From: Papio anubis
Taxonomy: Eukaryota; Chordata; Mammalia; Primates; Cercopithecidae
Direction: 5' to 3'
Assembly: GCF_008728515.1 (NCBI RefSeq)
Contig: NC_044996.1
Location: 98,773,287-98,837,286, forward strand
DNA: 64,000 nt
In this document: positions 45,061 through 55,128 of the stretch, piece after piece
How positions within the stretch are numbered: the stretch's first letter is position 1
Layout: each line of letters opens with the position of its first letter
The notes under the pieces: model-generated
Database searches by the model: none
What the model saw: the letters and a program-made list of their open reading frames with translations, nothing else
Told to the model about the DNA's origin: nothing
Translations under genes and position numbers: made by a program

Positions 45061-45515
45061 ATAGAAATCCTTATTGATTACTGCATCTTGCATACAGAAG
45101 AGCATTTAGAACACATGCATACTTTTCAGAAGAAACATATAGCTAACACCTGGATAATCACCATTCAGGTTGAGAACTACGACTCTACCCCTTCCAGATT
45201 GCATCCTCCTACCTCTCTCCTGGATGTAACCTGTATCCTAAATTCGGGGGTAATTATTTTAAGATTTTTGTTAGAGCTTCTGCTGTCTGTATTTATATCC
45301 ACAGGCAATATATTGTTTAGTTTGAACTTTTTCTTCTTTGAGCTTTATGAAAACAGAATCATCTGTATGAATTATTTTGTGACTTGTTTCTTTTATTCAC
45401 TATTATAGTTGTGCGATTCAGCCATGATGTTTATTTTCATTGCAGGATAGTGTTCTTGTTTGGGTAGCACACAATTAAAAGTACCTACTCTTCTGTCTTT
45501 TAAATTATTTATTTT
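45061..45515. mobile_element. LINE-like old repeat, not classified
   Basis: Resembles sequence often found beside old L1 (ACACCTGGATAATCACCATTC, GAAAACAGAATCATCTG). Continues after the Alu to about 46230. Confidence 0.45.
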
Positions 45516-45799
45516 TTAGAAATAGGGTCTCACTCTGCTACCTAGGCTGGAGTGCAGTGGTGTGATCATAGCTCATTGCAGGCTTGAACTCCTGGGCTTA
45601 AGCAAGCCTGCTGCCTCAGCCTCCTGAGTAGACAGTACTATAGGCATGTGCCACTGTACTCAGCTATTCTTATTTTTCATGTAGAGATGGAGTCTCATTA
45701 TATCACCCAGGCTGGTTTTGAACTCTTGGCCTCAAGAAATCCTCCTATCTTGGCCTCATAAAGTGTGGGATTACAGGTGTCAGCCACTGCACTCAGCCA
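45516..45799 (-). mobile_element. Old Alu (J-type)
   Basis: Heavily diverged from TTAGAAATAGGGTCTCACTC to GCACTCAGCC. Confidence 0.9.
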
Positions 45800-46250
45800 G
45801 TATTTACTCTCTTGATAGAGTTTGGGTTGTTTCCATTTTAAGGCTAGTATAGCTAATGATAATACTGCCATTATTTTATATGTCTGCTAGGAACATTTGC
45901 TGTGAGAGCTTTACTAATGTATATACCTAGGTTGTAGTTTCTGGGTTCTGGAGGTGTGAATAATTTATAGATAAGGCCAAATGTTGTTTGTGATGTTGTT
46001 GGTTTGTAAAGCATTTGTAGATGCTCCCTCTGTGCCACTTCTGCTTGTCAGACTATTATTTGTTCCCATTCTGGTAGGTGTGTATTAGTATCTTATTGTG
46101 ATTGAAACTTTTGTTTCCTTGATTAGTAATGTAATTGATCCTCATTTCATATTTTATAGAGAACTTGAGTGACTTGTGTAAATCTTACACAGCGCCTGCG
46201 TAAGTCTTCAACTCTTTTTTTTCTTATGGTATGTGTCTTCCTCCTACTTA
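45800..46250 (-). mobile_element. LINE remnant
   Basis: TGGTAGGTGTGTATTAGTATC and CTTATTGTGATTGAAAC are L1-like in reverse orientation. No coding exon was recognised. Confidence 0.45.
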
Positions 46251-46267
46251 CTCATAGCACTATTTTC

Positions 46268-46582
46268 TTTCTTTTTTTTATTTTTTTATTTTTTTTTTGA
46301 GACAGAGTCTTGCTCTGTCACCCAGGGTAGAGTGCAGTGGGGAGATCTCAGCTCACTGCAACCTCTGCCTCCTGGGTTGAAGCCGTTCTCCTGCCTCAAC
46401 CTCCCGAGTAGCTGGGATTGCAGGTATGTGCCACCATACCTGGCTAATTTTTGTATTTTTAGTAGAGATGGGATTTTGCCATGTCAGCCAGGCTGGTCTT
46501 GAACTCCTGACCTCAGGTGATCCACCCCCCTCTTGGCCTCCCAAAGTACTGGGATGACAGGCGTGAACCACTGCGCCTGGCC
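46268..46582 (-). mobile_element. Alu SINE, second hit at one target
   Basis: CATAGCACT (46254-46262) and CATAGTACT (46583-46591) flank it. It sits in the left target copy of the next Alu. Confidence 0.93.
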
Positions 46583-46591
46583 CATAGTACT

Positions 46592-46924
46592 TCTTTCTTT
46601 CTTTTCTTTTCTTTTCTTTTCTCTTCTTTTCTTTCTTTTCTTTTCTTTTTTTTTTTTTTTGACAGTGTCTCAGTTTGTTGCCCAGGAAATCATGACTCAC
46701 TGCAGCCTCAACCTCCTTGGGCCCAAGTGATCCTACTTCCTCAGCATCCTGAGTAGCTGGTACTACAGGCATGCACCACCACACCCAGCTAATATTTGTA
46801 TTTTTTTGTAGAGATGGGGTTTAGCCATGTTGCCCAGATTGGTCTCAAACTCCTGGGCTCAAGCGATCCACCTGCCTCAGTCTCCCAAAGTGTTAGGATT
46901 ATAGGCATGAGCCACATGCCTGGT
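46592..46924 (-). mobile_element. Alu SINE with a long polypyrimidine tail
   Basis: Its tail is a (TTTTC)n-type tract at about 46592-46660. GCACTATTTTC lies to the left of the pair (about 46257) and to the right (about 46926), so this Alu inserted first. Confidence 0.92.
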
Positions 46925-46995
46925 GGCACTATTTTCAGTAGAGTACATATTACTGCTTTATTGCAAGTATACTGTCCCTTTGTTAGATTGTCTTT

Positions 46996-47316
46996 TTTTT
47001 TTTTTTTTTTTTTTGAGACAGAGTCTCGCTTTGTCACCCAGGCTGGAGTGCAGTGGTGCGATCTTGGCTCACTGCAACCTCCACCTCCCGGGCAACCTCC
47101 ACCTACTGGGCTCAAGCAATTCTTCCACCTCAACCTCCCAAATAGCTGGGATTACAGGTGTGCACCACCATGCCCAGCTAATTTTTTGTATTTTAGTAGA
47201 GATGGGATTTCACCATGTTGCCCAGGCTGGTCTCGAACTCCTGAGCTCAGGCAATCCGCTCACCTCGGCCTCCCAAAGTGCTGGGATTAGAGTCATGAGC
47301 CACTGTGCCCAGTCTC
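46996..47316 (-). mobile_element. Alu SINE with a short internal duplication
   Basis: GATTGTCTTTT stands at about 46986 and 47317. The block CAACCTCCACCT occurs twice in tandem (about 47076 and 47093). Confidence 0.94.
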
Positions 47317-47344
47317 GATTGTCTTTTCACTGTCTTTCTTGTGC

Positions 47345-47560
47345 CTCTTGTTGAACAGAGATTCTTTATATTTAAATTGGGTTTCTTGTAGACATGATAT
47401 AGTTGAATCTTGTGTTTTTAATCTCAACTGACAATTTGCCTTTTAATTGGCGTGTTTTTGTAATTATTGACATTGTTGGATGTAGGTCTACCATTTTATT
47501 ATTTCTTTCTTCTTTGTCCCCCTTTTTCTGATTGTTGTTATTCTACTCTCTCATTCCTCT
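47345..47560 (-). mobile_element. L1 ORF2 N-terminal-side remnant
   Basis: GTTTCTTGTAGACATGATAT followed by AATTGGCGTGTTTTTGTAATTATTGAC is reverse-complement L1 order (the second block is quoted by its core AATTATTGAC). Confidence 0.65.
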
Positions 47561-47587
47561 CTTCTTTGGAACATTTGAATATTTTCT

Positions 47588-47748
47588 TTTTTTTTTTTTT
47601 TTAACTTTTTTTTATTATACTTTAAGTTCTAGGGTACATGTGCACAATGTGCAGGTTTGTTATATATGCCATGTTGGTGTGCTGCACCCGTTAACTTGTC
47701 ATTTACATTAGGTATATCTCCTAATGCTATCCCTCCCCCTCCCCCCAA
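47588..47748 (-). mobile_element. L1 (primate-specific) 3' end, severely 5'-truncated
   Basis: A T run is followed by TTATTATACTTTAAGTTCTA and GGTACATGTGCACAATGTGC, the reverse complement of the L1PA/L1PB 3' UTR, ending CTCCCCCTCCCCCC. AATATTTTCTT (47578-47588) and AATACTTTCTT (47748-47758) are the target duplication. Only about 150 bp of L1 was copied. Confidence 0.9.
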
Positions 47749-47759
47749 ATACTTTCTTA

Positions 47760-48720
47760 AACTTTTTGTTTTCAGATTATTATACATTCTCATGCGCTTG
47801 TAAGAAATAATACCAAGAGATTGTAATGTACCCTTTATCCAGTTCCCCCCATTGGTAGGTAACATCTTGCAAAACTGTAGTACAGTATCCTAACCAGGAT
47901 ATTGACATCTATACAGATCAAATATGGAGCATTTCTATCACTGCAAGGATCCCTCATGTCACTCTTTTTATTATTTTATTTATTTATTTATTTATTATTT
48001 ATTTATTTATTTATTTTTGAGATGGAGTCTCACTCTGTGGCCCAGGCTGGAGTGCAATGGCGTGATCTGGTCTCACTGCAACCTTTGCCTCCTGGGTTCA
48101 AGCGATTCTCCTGTCTCAGCCTCCCGAGTAGCTGGGATTACAGGCACCTGCCACCATGCCTGGCTAATTTTTGTATTTTAGTAGAGGACGGGATTTCACC
48201 ATGTTGGCCAGGCTGGTCTCGAACTCCACATCTCAAGTGATCTGCCCGCCTCGGCCTCCCAAAGTGCTGGGATTACAGGCGTGAGACACCACGCCTGGCC
48301 GTCACTCTTTTATAGTCATACCAATTTTCTCCCAGTCCATCTCGTCTTATAGCCTGGTAACTAATAATCTGTTATCTGTTTCTATGATTTTGTCATTTGA
48401 AAAATGCTATATAATGGAATCATACTGTATCTAACTGTAAGGGATTAGTTCTTTCTCACTCAGCATAATACTCCAGAGATTCATTCAGGTTGTTGTATGT
48501 ATCAAGCTTGATTCTTTTTATTGCTAAGTAGCATTCCATGGTATGCATGTTTGTTTAACCATTCCCCTATTGAAGGACATCTAGGTTGTATCCAGTGTTG
48601 GGCTATTACAAATAAATTTGCTACAAACATTTCTGTGTAGGTTTTTATAATAAGTTTTTATTTTTCTGGGATGAATTTCCAGAAGTGCAATTATAATATA
48701 AATATTATATTTTAAATGTT
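47760..48720 (-). mobile_element. L1M remnant, split by an Alu
   Basis: ATGGAATCATACTGTATC, TCACTCAGCATAATACTCC and AGTAGCATTCCATGGTATGC follow the reverse order of the L1M 3' part. Confidence 0.7.
47969..48300 (-). mobile_element. Alu SINE with (TTTA)n tail
   Basis: GTCACTCTTTT stands at 47958-47968 and 48301-48311. The tail has decayed into TTTA repeats at 47970-48018. Confidence 0.95.
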
Positions 48721-48764
48721 CCTCTTTACTTTTTGTCACTGTCTTGTTTTTAAATTAAATTTTT

Positions 48765-49070
48765 ATTTATTTATTTATTGTTTTTCTTTTGAGAATGAGT
48801 CGCTCTGTCACCCAAGCTGGAGTGCAGTGGCACGATCTTGGCTCACTGCAAGCTCCACTATCCTGGTTCAAGCGATTCTCCTGCACCAGCCTCCCGAGTA
48901 GCTGGGACTACAGGTGCACACTGCCACACCCAACTAATTTTTGTATTTTTAGTCGAGATGGGGTTTCACCGTGTTAGCCAGGCTGGTCTTGAACTCCTGA
49001 CCTCAAGTGATCTGCCCACCTCAGCCTCCCAAGGTGCTGGGATTCCAGGCGTGAGCCACCACACCTGGCC
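48765..49070 (-). mobile_element. Alu SINE
   Basis: The tail is TTTATTTATTTATTG. The copy ends CACACCTGGCC before the tetranucleotide repeat. Confidence 0.93.
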
Positions 49071-49079
49071 TATCTGTCG

Positions 49080-49116
<37 letters not shown>

Positions 49117-49137
49117 TCTAATCTATCTATGTATTTA
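49071..49137. repeat. (TCTG)n(TCTA)n compound microsatellite
   Basis: TCTG units are followed by TCTA units with one interruption (CTAATCTATC). It is sandwiched between two Alus and is a likely length-polymorphic site. Confidence 0.97.
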
Positions 49138-49422
49138 TTTGAGATGGTGTCCTGCTCTGTTGCCCAGGCTGAAGTGCAATGGTGCGATCTCGGCTCACTG
49201 CAACCTCTGCCTCCTGGGTTCAAGCGTTTCTCCTGTCTCAGCCTCCTGAGTAGCTGGGACTACAGGCGCACAGCACTACACCCAGCTAAGTTTTGTATTT
49301 TTAGTATAGATGAGGTTTCACCATATTGGTCAGGCTGATCTTGAACTCCTGACCTCAGGTGATCTACCTGCCTTGGCCTGCCAAAGTGCTGGGATTACAG
49401 GCGTGAACCACCGTGTCTGGCC
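49138..49422 (-). mobile_element. Alu SINE
   Basis: From GAGATGGTGTCCTGCTCTG to CCGTGTCTGGCC. Confidence 0.93.
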
Positions 49423-49437
49423 CTATTTATTTAATTT

Positions 49438-49560
49438 TTTAAGATAGGGTTCTCACTATGTTGCCCATGCTGGTCTTGAGCTCCTGGGCACAAGCAATCC
49501 TCTTGCCTCACTCTCCCAAGTAGCTTGGACTACAGGTGTGTGATGTCATGCCTGGTTGTT
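49438..49560 (-). mobile_element. Alu fragment
   Basis: A right-part fragment from AAGATAGGGTTCTCACTATG to TCATGCCTGG. Confidence 0.82.
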
Positions 49561-49994
49561 ATTTTTAAAAATCAATGGCTGCTGTAGACACTAAGATAGT
49601 CACATAGAACCTTTCACATTCTACTTATAGTTTAATAGTTCAAGTAATATGTAGAAGCTTTACAACAGTATAGATGTCTTTAATTTCTTTCTTTTATGTT
49701 ACAGTTTTTGAACATATTACATCTACATAACATTTTAAATCCCCCAGACAGTGTTATATTTTTTTGCTTTCAACTATCATATATATCTTAAAGAATTCAA
49801 AAGGAGAAAAATTATCCATTACATTTACCCAGATATTTTGCCATTTCTGTTGCTCCTCATTTATACCTAAAGTTCCATGTTTCCCTCTGATATCATCTCC
49901 CTTCACCTGAAGAAGAACCTACAGCATTTCTCTTAGAAGTCTGCTGCTGACAAAAATCTCTTAATTTTCCTTCACCTGATAATTTTAAAATTTC
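49561..49994 (-). mobile_element. L1M-type sequence hosting the U6-L1 insertion
   Basis: The part ending CCTTCACCTGATAATTTTAAA continues after the insertion as GTCTTGAAGGGTGTTTTTGC, in the order of an old L1 in reverse. Confidence 0.5.
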
Positions 49995-50143
49995 ATCTTT
50001 TTTTTAATTTTTATTTTTATGGGTAAATAGTAGGTATGTATGTTTATGGAGTACATCATATATTTTGATACAGGCATATGATGTGTAATAATCATAGAGT
50101 GAATGGGGTATCCATCCCCTCAAGCATTTATCCTTTGTGCTAT
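49995..50143 (-). mobile_element. L1 3' UTR portion of a U6-L1 chimera
   Basis: Read on the minus strand it gives AGCACAAAGGATAAATGCTT, GAGGGGATGGATACCC and a tail after ACCCATAAAAATAAAAATT, which is the L1PA/PB 3' end with poly(A). It joins directly to the U6 3' end at 50143/50144, in the same orientation. Confidence 0.85.
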
Positions 50144-50257
50144 AAAAAAATATGAAACCCTTCACAAATTTGCATGTCATCCTTACACAGGAGCCATGCT
50201 AATCTTCTCTGTATTGTTCCAATTTTAGTATATGTTCCAATTTTAGACAGTGAGCAC
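50144..50257 (-). pseudogene. U6 snRNA retropseudogene with internal duplication
   Basis: The minus strand reads GTGCTCACTG at the 5' end, then ACTAAAATTGGAACAATACA, GAGAAGATTAGCATGGC, GGATGACATGCAAATTTGTG and a terminal ATTTTTTT, which follows U6 throughout. U6 is the catalytic snRNA of the spliceosome. This copy has several changes, and the block TAAAATTGGAACA is duplicated with an 18-nt period (50217 and 50235 on the + strand) in place of much of the 5' stem-loop. It is therefore a dead copy. Confidence 0.93.
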
Positions 50258-50904
50258 TTGTCTTGAAGGGTGTTTTTGCTGGATGTAGAATTATGGATTG
50301 ACATTTCTTTTCCTTTAGTATTTTTAAGATGTTCCATTGTTTTCTGACCTCCACTGTTTCTGATGAGAATTTTGCAGTCCTTTGAATCATTGTTTCCTCA
50401 TAGACAGTGTACCTTTTTTTCCACTGGCTGCATTAGAAATGTTTTAAGTTGGCTTTCCAGGCTTTTGATTATAATGTTTCTGGTGTTTCTTTTGAGTTTA
50501 TATTGATTCTGGTGTACTGCGCTTCTTGAGTCTGTAAATATATGTCTTTTTCCAAATATGGGAAGTGTTTGGTTATTATTTTTTGCAATCTTTTTTTCTA
50601 CACTAGTTTCTTTTTCTCCTTCTTTGAGGACTCTAATGACATGTACATTGGACCTTTTGGTATTGCCCTGCAGGTCCCTAGAGGCCCTGTTTTTTTTTTT
50701 CAATCATTTTTACAATTTTTTTATTTTTACAGTTTCTTTTTCTCTGTTGAGAACGTCTGTTTATCCATTCATTTCAGGTGTTTGCCATTACCTCATAGAG
50801 CTTAAATGTCATAACTACTTAAATGTCTTTGATATTTCCAGCACCTGGGTTATTTCAGGATTGGCATCTGTTAATTGTCTTTTTCCCTGGAGAATTAGTC
50901 ACAA

Positions 50905-50905
<1 letters not shown>
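50258..50905 (-). mobile_element. L1M-type remnant
   Basis: GGATGTAGAATTATGGATTG, TTTTCTGACCTCCACTG and CCCTGCAGGTCCCTAGAGG follow the reverse order of an old L1 region. Overlapping open frames on both strands are meaningless. Confidence 0.6.
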
Positions 50906-50938
<33 letters not shown>

Positions 50939-50951
50939 TGTGTGTGTATGT
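50906..50951. repeat. T run plus (GT)n microsatellite
   Basis: About 20 T followed by about 12 GT/TG units. Confidence 0.95.
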
Positions 50952-51029
50952 GATTGGTTGTTATGCTGAATAATTTTGGATTCTATCTTGGATAGTGGTG
51001 ACTGTGTCGTTATTGCTTTGCTTTTTTCT

Positions 51030-51344
51030 TTTTTTCTTTCTTTTTTTTTTTTTGAGATGGAGTTTCACTCTGTCGCCCAGGCTGGAGTGCAGTGACACAA
51101 TCTCAGCTCACTGCAATCTGCAACCTCTGCCTCCCAGGTTCAAGCAATTCTCCTGCCTCAGCCTCCCGAGTAGCTGAGATTACAGGCGCCTGCCACCATC
51201 TCCGGCTAATTTTTTGTGTTTTTAGTAGAGATGGGGGTTTTGCCATGTTGGCCAGGTTGGTCCCGAACTCCTGACCTCAAGTGATCCACCCGCCTTGGCC
51301 TCCCAAAGTGATGGGATTACAGGTGAGAGCCAACGCGACCAGCC
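51030..51344 (-). mobile_element. Alu SINE
   Basis: TTATTGCTTT stands on both sides (about 51010 and 51347). A CAATCTG repeat adds about 8 bp near 51113. Confidence 0.93.
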
Positions 51345-52138
51345 CATTATTGCTTTTCATCTTTATCAGGTAATAAACCACTAGGTCTGTCTCACCTTCT
51401 ATGGGTATCAGTTCCAACCAGTTCAGTTTTCAAAGCCTTTCAGTCTGTCGTGTGCACGTGCCATTTAGGGGTTAGAGACTCGAGTGGTGGGTTCGGTCTT
51501 TGTGCAGTGTTCAAAGCCTTCACTGCCCTGCTTACATTTGTCACTCAGGTGTTAGTCTCAGAGTTGAGCTGTGGCTTAAATCTTAGTTCAGTTCTCAAGG
51601 CTTGGTATGTAGCTTTGCTTTCTCTTGAGTGAAGAGTCCCTGGATGAACTCAGGGCTTGTGTATATTCATAAGTCACTGGGACCTGTACTTGGGTCAGAG
51701 TCTTGAGAGAGAAGATGAGGGATAAAAGGAGAACCCACTGATATATGAGTTGTTTCTCTACTTTTTGAGTCACCTCCGTAGTCTTCCTGGTTTTGTTGAC
51801 TTGTCAGAGTCCTCGGGTAGTTACTTTATGTATTTTGTCCAGAGATTTTTGTTGCAATAATCAGTAGGAGAGGCTGTAGTAGACTTACTCCATTGTGGCT
51901 AGAAATGGAAACCTCAATTTCATTCATTCTTGCTTTTATCTTTTTTATTTCTGTCTTTCTGCTAGTTTGAATTCAATTTGCTCTTTTTCTAGTTTCATAA
52001 GGTCATCATTTGAGACCTTTCTTTTCTAATATAAGCATTGTGAATGCCATAACTATCTAAGTACTGATTTAGCTATTTTAAACCCTTTACTGTGGTTTAA
52101 TTTGGCATATAAGAAATTATACATACTTAAAGTAAACA
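51345..52138. other. No gene or nameable repeat seen
   Basis: Possibly old LINE sequence. Open frames at 51450-51632 and 51588-51773 lack motifs. Confidence 0.4.
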
Positions 52139-52139
52139 G

Positions 52140-52452
52140 GGATGGGCACAGTGGCTCACACCTGTAATTCCAGCACTTGGGGAGGTGGGGAGATTGTTTG
52201 AGACCAGAAGTTCAAGACCAGCCTGAGCAACATAGCAAGATCCCATCTCTACCAAAAATAAAAAACATTAGCTGAGCATGGTGGCACACGCCTGTAGTCC
52301 TAGCTACTCAGGAAGCTAAGGTGGGAGGATCACTTGAGCCTAGGAGTTTGAGGTTACAGTGAGCTATGATTGTTCTACTGTACTCCAGCCTGGGCGACAG
52401 AGCGAGACTCCGTCTCAAAAAAAAGAAAAATAAATAAATAAATAAATAAAAA
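52140..52452 (+). mobile_element. Alu SINE (old)
   Basis: AAAGTAAACAG (about 52129) and AAAGCAAACAG (about 52455) flank it. The tail is an AAAT repeat. Confidence 0.93.
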
Positions 52453-52681
52453 ATAAAGCAAACAGTTTTGGTAAGTGTTGACATGTATACACCCAGGATC
52501 ACATCACCACAATCAAGATAATAAGATCACAGAACCAGTTGGGAAGTATTCCCTCCTCTTTCCAATTCTTTGAAAGAGTTTATGTAGAATTGTATTCTTT
52601 CTTCCTTAAAAGTTTGATAGATACTGGGTTATTCAGATTATCTATTTCTTCTTGAATGAGCTTTCATAATTTGTGTCTTTC

Positions 52682-52985
52682 TTCTTTCCTTTCTTTCTTT
52701 TTTTTTTTTTTTAAAGACAGAGTCTCGCTCTGTCGCCCAGGCTAGAGTGCAGTGGCTTACTGCAATCTCTGCCTCCCGGGTTCAAGTGATTCTCGTGTCT
52801 CAGCCTCCCGAGTAGCTGGGATTATAGGTGTACACCACCATGCCTGGCTAATTTTTGTATTTTTAGTAGAGATGGGGTTTTACCATGTTGGCCAGGCTGG
52901 TGTTGAACTCATGACCTCATGTGATCTGTCCGCTTAGGCCTCCCAGAGTGCTGGGATTATATGCATGAGCCATCGCGCCTAGCCA
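52682..52985 (-). mobile_element. Alu SINE
   Basis: A perfect 16-bp target duplication, ATAATTTGTGTCTTTC, stands at 52666-52681 and 52986-53001. Confidence 0.96.
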
Positions 52986-53320
52986 ATAATTTGTGTCTTT
53001 CAAGGAGTTTGTCAGTTTTGTCCGTCAAATTTATTAGTATAAAGTTGTTCTTAATATTCCCTTATCATCCTTTCAATTTCTGAGGATCAGTGGTGGTCTT
53101 ATTTTAGTTTCAAAGTAAGTCTAATCACATATAGTATTGAAAACGATGAAGTTCATTTAAAGGAAAAGTTCTCTCCCAGCAAATACCTGCTTCAGGCTGA
53201 AAGATTTTAGTGGCAAAAAGAGCATGCTCAGTGTTTTCTTTCTTTACTTTTCCAGCTAGTTCTCCCTTGCCTTTCTCCCCCACTCAACACCTAGGCCATC
53301 TCTGGCCCCTTGAATGCAGT

Positions 53321-53345
53321 GGGTAAGGAAGGAAGGAAGGAAGGA
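53321..53345. repeat. (GGAA)n microsatellite
   Basis: Five GGAA units within AAGGAAGGAAGGAAGGAAGG. Confidence 0.9.
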
Positions 53346-53421
53346 GATACAATGGGCAAAAAAAGGTTTGACCTAACTGACAAAGTTGTAATCTAATATT
53401 GATGCCCTCTCTATGTTGCAG

Positions 53422-53495
53422 ATTCCAAAGACTCATTCTTCCTGTTCTTGGAACTTTATGGTTTCCTTGGAGATGTCCTAGCTGGAGCCCCCTGA
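53422..53495 (+). CDS. KRBOX4: Candidate alternative terminal coding exon of KRBOX4
   Basis: A good acceptor (CCCTCTCTATGTTGCAG) precedes ATTCCAAAGAC. Joined in phase 1 to the KRAB-B exon, it reads DSKDSFFLFLELYGFLGDVL then AGAP and a TGA at 53493-53495. The resulting protein would be 103 residues (proximal donor) or 108 (distal donor), a KRAB-only polypeptide. The surrounding 53002-53988 is low in repeats, as expected of a terminal exon with 3' UTR, and the nearest AATAAA seen is near 54449, beyond an Alu. Support is splice-site quality, phase match and position only. It could be a chance match. Confidence 0.45.
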
Positions 53496-54005
53496 CTGCA
53501 ATTTCCTTGATGCAAGAAGGGCCACTTATCCAACCAGTTATTTAATATATGTTACTTAATATATCCCTGGGCCCCATGGTGTACCTTCAGTCTCCTTTTG
53601 CCGAGGTCACCTTGATGCTAGCAAAAAGCCCTCTTTCCAAAGTAACCCAGCCCCGTTCATGTCCAGAGGGTCCACATCTGGCTTGTGGAGTGTGTGTGAT
53701 TGTGGGGTTAAGACCCACAGTTCACCCCCATGCAACCTCTTCTCTACTACCACAGACTGCCTCAGCCTGTCATTTGTAAAGTTTTTCTACGTGAAAGTCA
53801 GGTGCCAAGTTCTCTGTGTCCCCTAAAGTCTAGTGGATATATATCAAACAGGTCATCTCTTTGAAATCCTTCTCATCAGATTGGGGCGGGGTGAACACAC
53901 TCCTCACTCACCTACTGGGGAGAGAAAATGTCGCAGCTTTCAAATGGCTATCTCTAAAGAAATTTTCTTCCTTAGCGTCTTCAACCTTAACACTCTTATA
54001 CTTTG

Positions 54006-54317
54006 TTTTTCTTCTTTTTAAAAATTTTTTGAGAGAGGGGCTCTCTGTTGCCTAGGCTGGAGAGTAATGGTGCCATCTTGGCTCATTGCAGCCTCAACCT
54101 CCTGGGCTCAATTGATCCTTCTGCCTAAGCCTCCAAAGTAGCTGAGGTTACAGGCACATGCCACGACACCTGGCTAAGTTTGTTTGTTTGTTTGTTTGGT
54201 AGACGCAGGGTTTCGCCATGTTGCCCAGGCTGCTCTTGAACTCCTGGACTCAAGTGATCTGCCTGCCTCCACGTCCCAAAGTGCTGGGATGACAGGCGTG
54301 AGCCCCCACACCCGGCC
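54006..54317 (-). mobile_element. Alu SINE (old)
   Basis: AACACTCTTATACTTT (53989-54004) and AACACTCTTACACTTT (54318-54333) are the target duplication. The middle linker holds TTTG repeats at 54179-54198. Confidence 0.94.
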
Positions 54318-54644
54318 AACACTCTTACACTTTTAAGGGGTATGTTAGAGCTGAAGTACATTAAGTGGTTTTGACCTATTGCTTTTGAGTCCTGTAAAGG
54401 CCTGTGGACTGGGAAAATACTTGCTAGTATTTTATTACCAGTCTTTGAAATAAAAAGAGTGGGTTTTAACATTATGTCAAATTAATCCCCGAAAAGCATG
54501 GATTGCAGCCGGGTGGGCAGATACAGCTTCATGAAATGTATGGAATTCAGCTTTTGAATAGAAATCATCAATGTTAAAATGCAAAGCTTTATAACCTTAT
54601 GTGGCAAAATTAATGTTACAGATAGTGTGTAATTTAGACTCATG

Positions 54645-54672
54645 CACACACACACACACACACACACACACG
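54645..54672. repeat. (CA)n microsatellite
   Basis: About 13 CA units ending CACGCAG. Confidence 0.96.
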
Positions 54673-54768
54673 CAGAATTATAGATTTTAAATTTTGGTAA
54701 TATGGCAAGGGTAAATTGGTATGTTATTGTAATTTTCACTTCCCTGATCACTATTGAAAGTATTTATC

Positions 54769-55056
54769 GGCCGGGCGCGGTGGCTCAAGCCTGTAATCCC
54801 AGCACTTTGGGAGGCCGAGACGGGCGGATCATGAGGTCAGGAGATCGAGACCATCCTGGCTAATACGGTGAAACCCCGTCTCTACTAAAAAATACAAAAA
54901 AAAAAACTAGCCGGGCGAAGTGGCGGGTGCCTGTAGTCCCAGCTACGGAGGCTGAGGCAGGAGGATAAGTGAACCCGAGGAGGAGGAAGCTTGCAGTGAG
55001 CTGAGATCCGGCCTGCACTCCAGCCTAGGTGTAGAGGCAAGACTCGTCTCAAAAAA
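54769..55056 (+). mobile_element. Young AluY of Old World monkey type
   Basis: Starts GGCCGGGCGCGGTGGCTCAA, with CTCAAGCCTG, ACTAGCCGGGCGAAGTGG and GAGATCCGGCC, a set of states I associate with the AluY lineage of cercopithecid monkeys. A perfect 13-bp target duplication, GAAAGTATTTATC, stands at 54756-54768 and 55057-55069. The right monomer has many small deletions that contrast with the clean left monomer. Confidence 0.95.
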
Positions 55057-55128
55057 GAAAGTATTTATCATTTCATATATTTATTGACTAGTTGAATTTC
55101 CTCTTCTGTGGCACTGTTCATATTCTTT

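Larger units (their letters stand above)
53002..53988 (+). other. Low-repeat interval around the candidate terminal exon
   Basis: Apart from the GGAA repeat there is no Alu or clear L1 here, unlike the flanks. Open frames at 53549-53779 and 53833-54055 have no recognisable motif. Confidence 0.5.

Noticed and set aside
46353..47354. Open frames of 143-164 codons on both strands
   Set aside because: They run across several adjacent Alus and their linkers. No exon border or non-repeat segment supports them.
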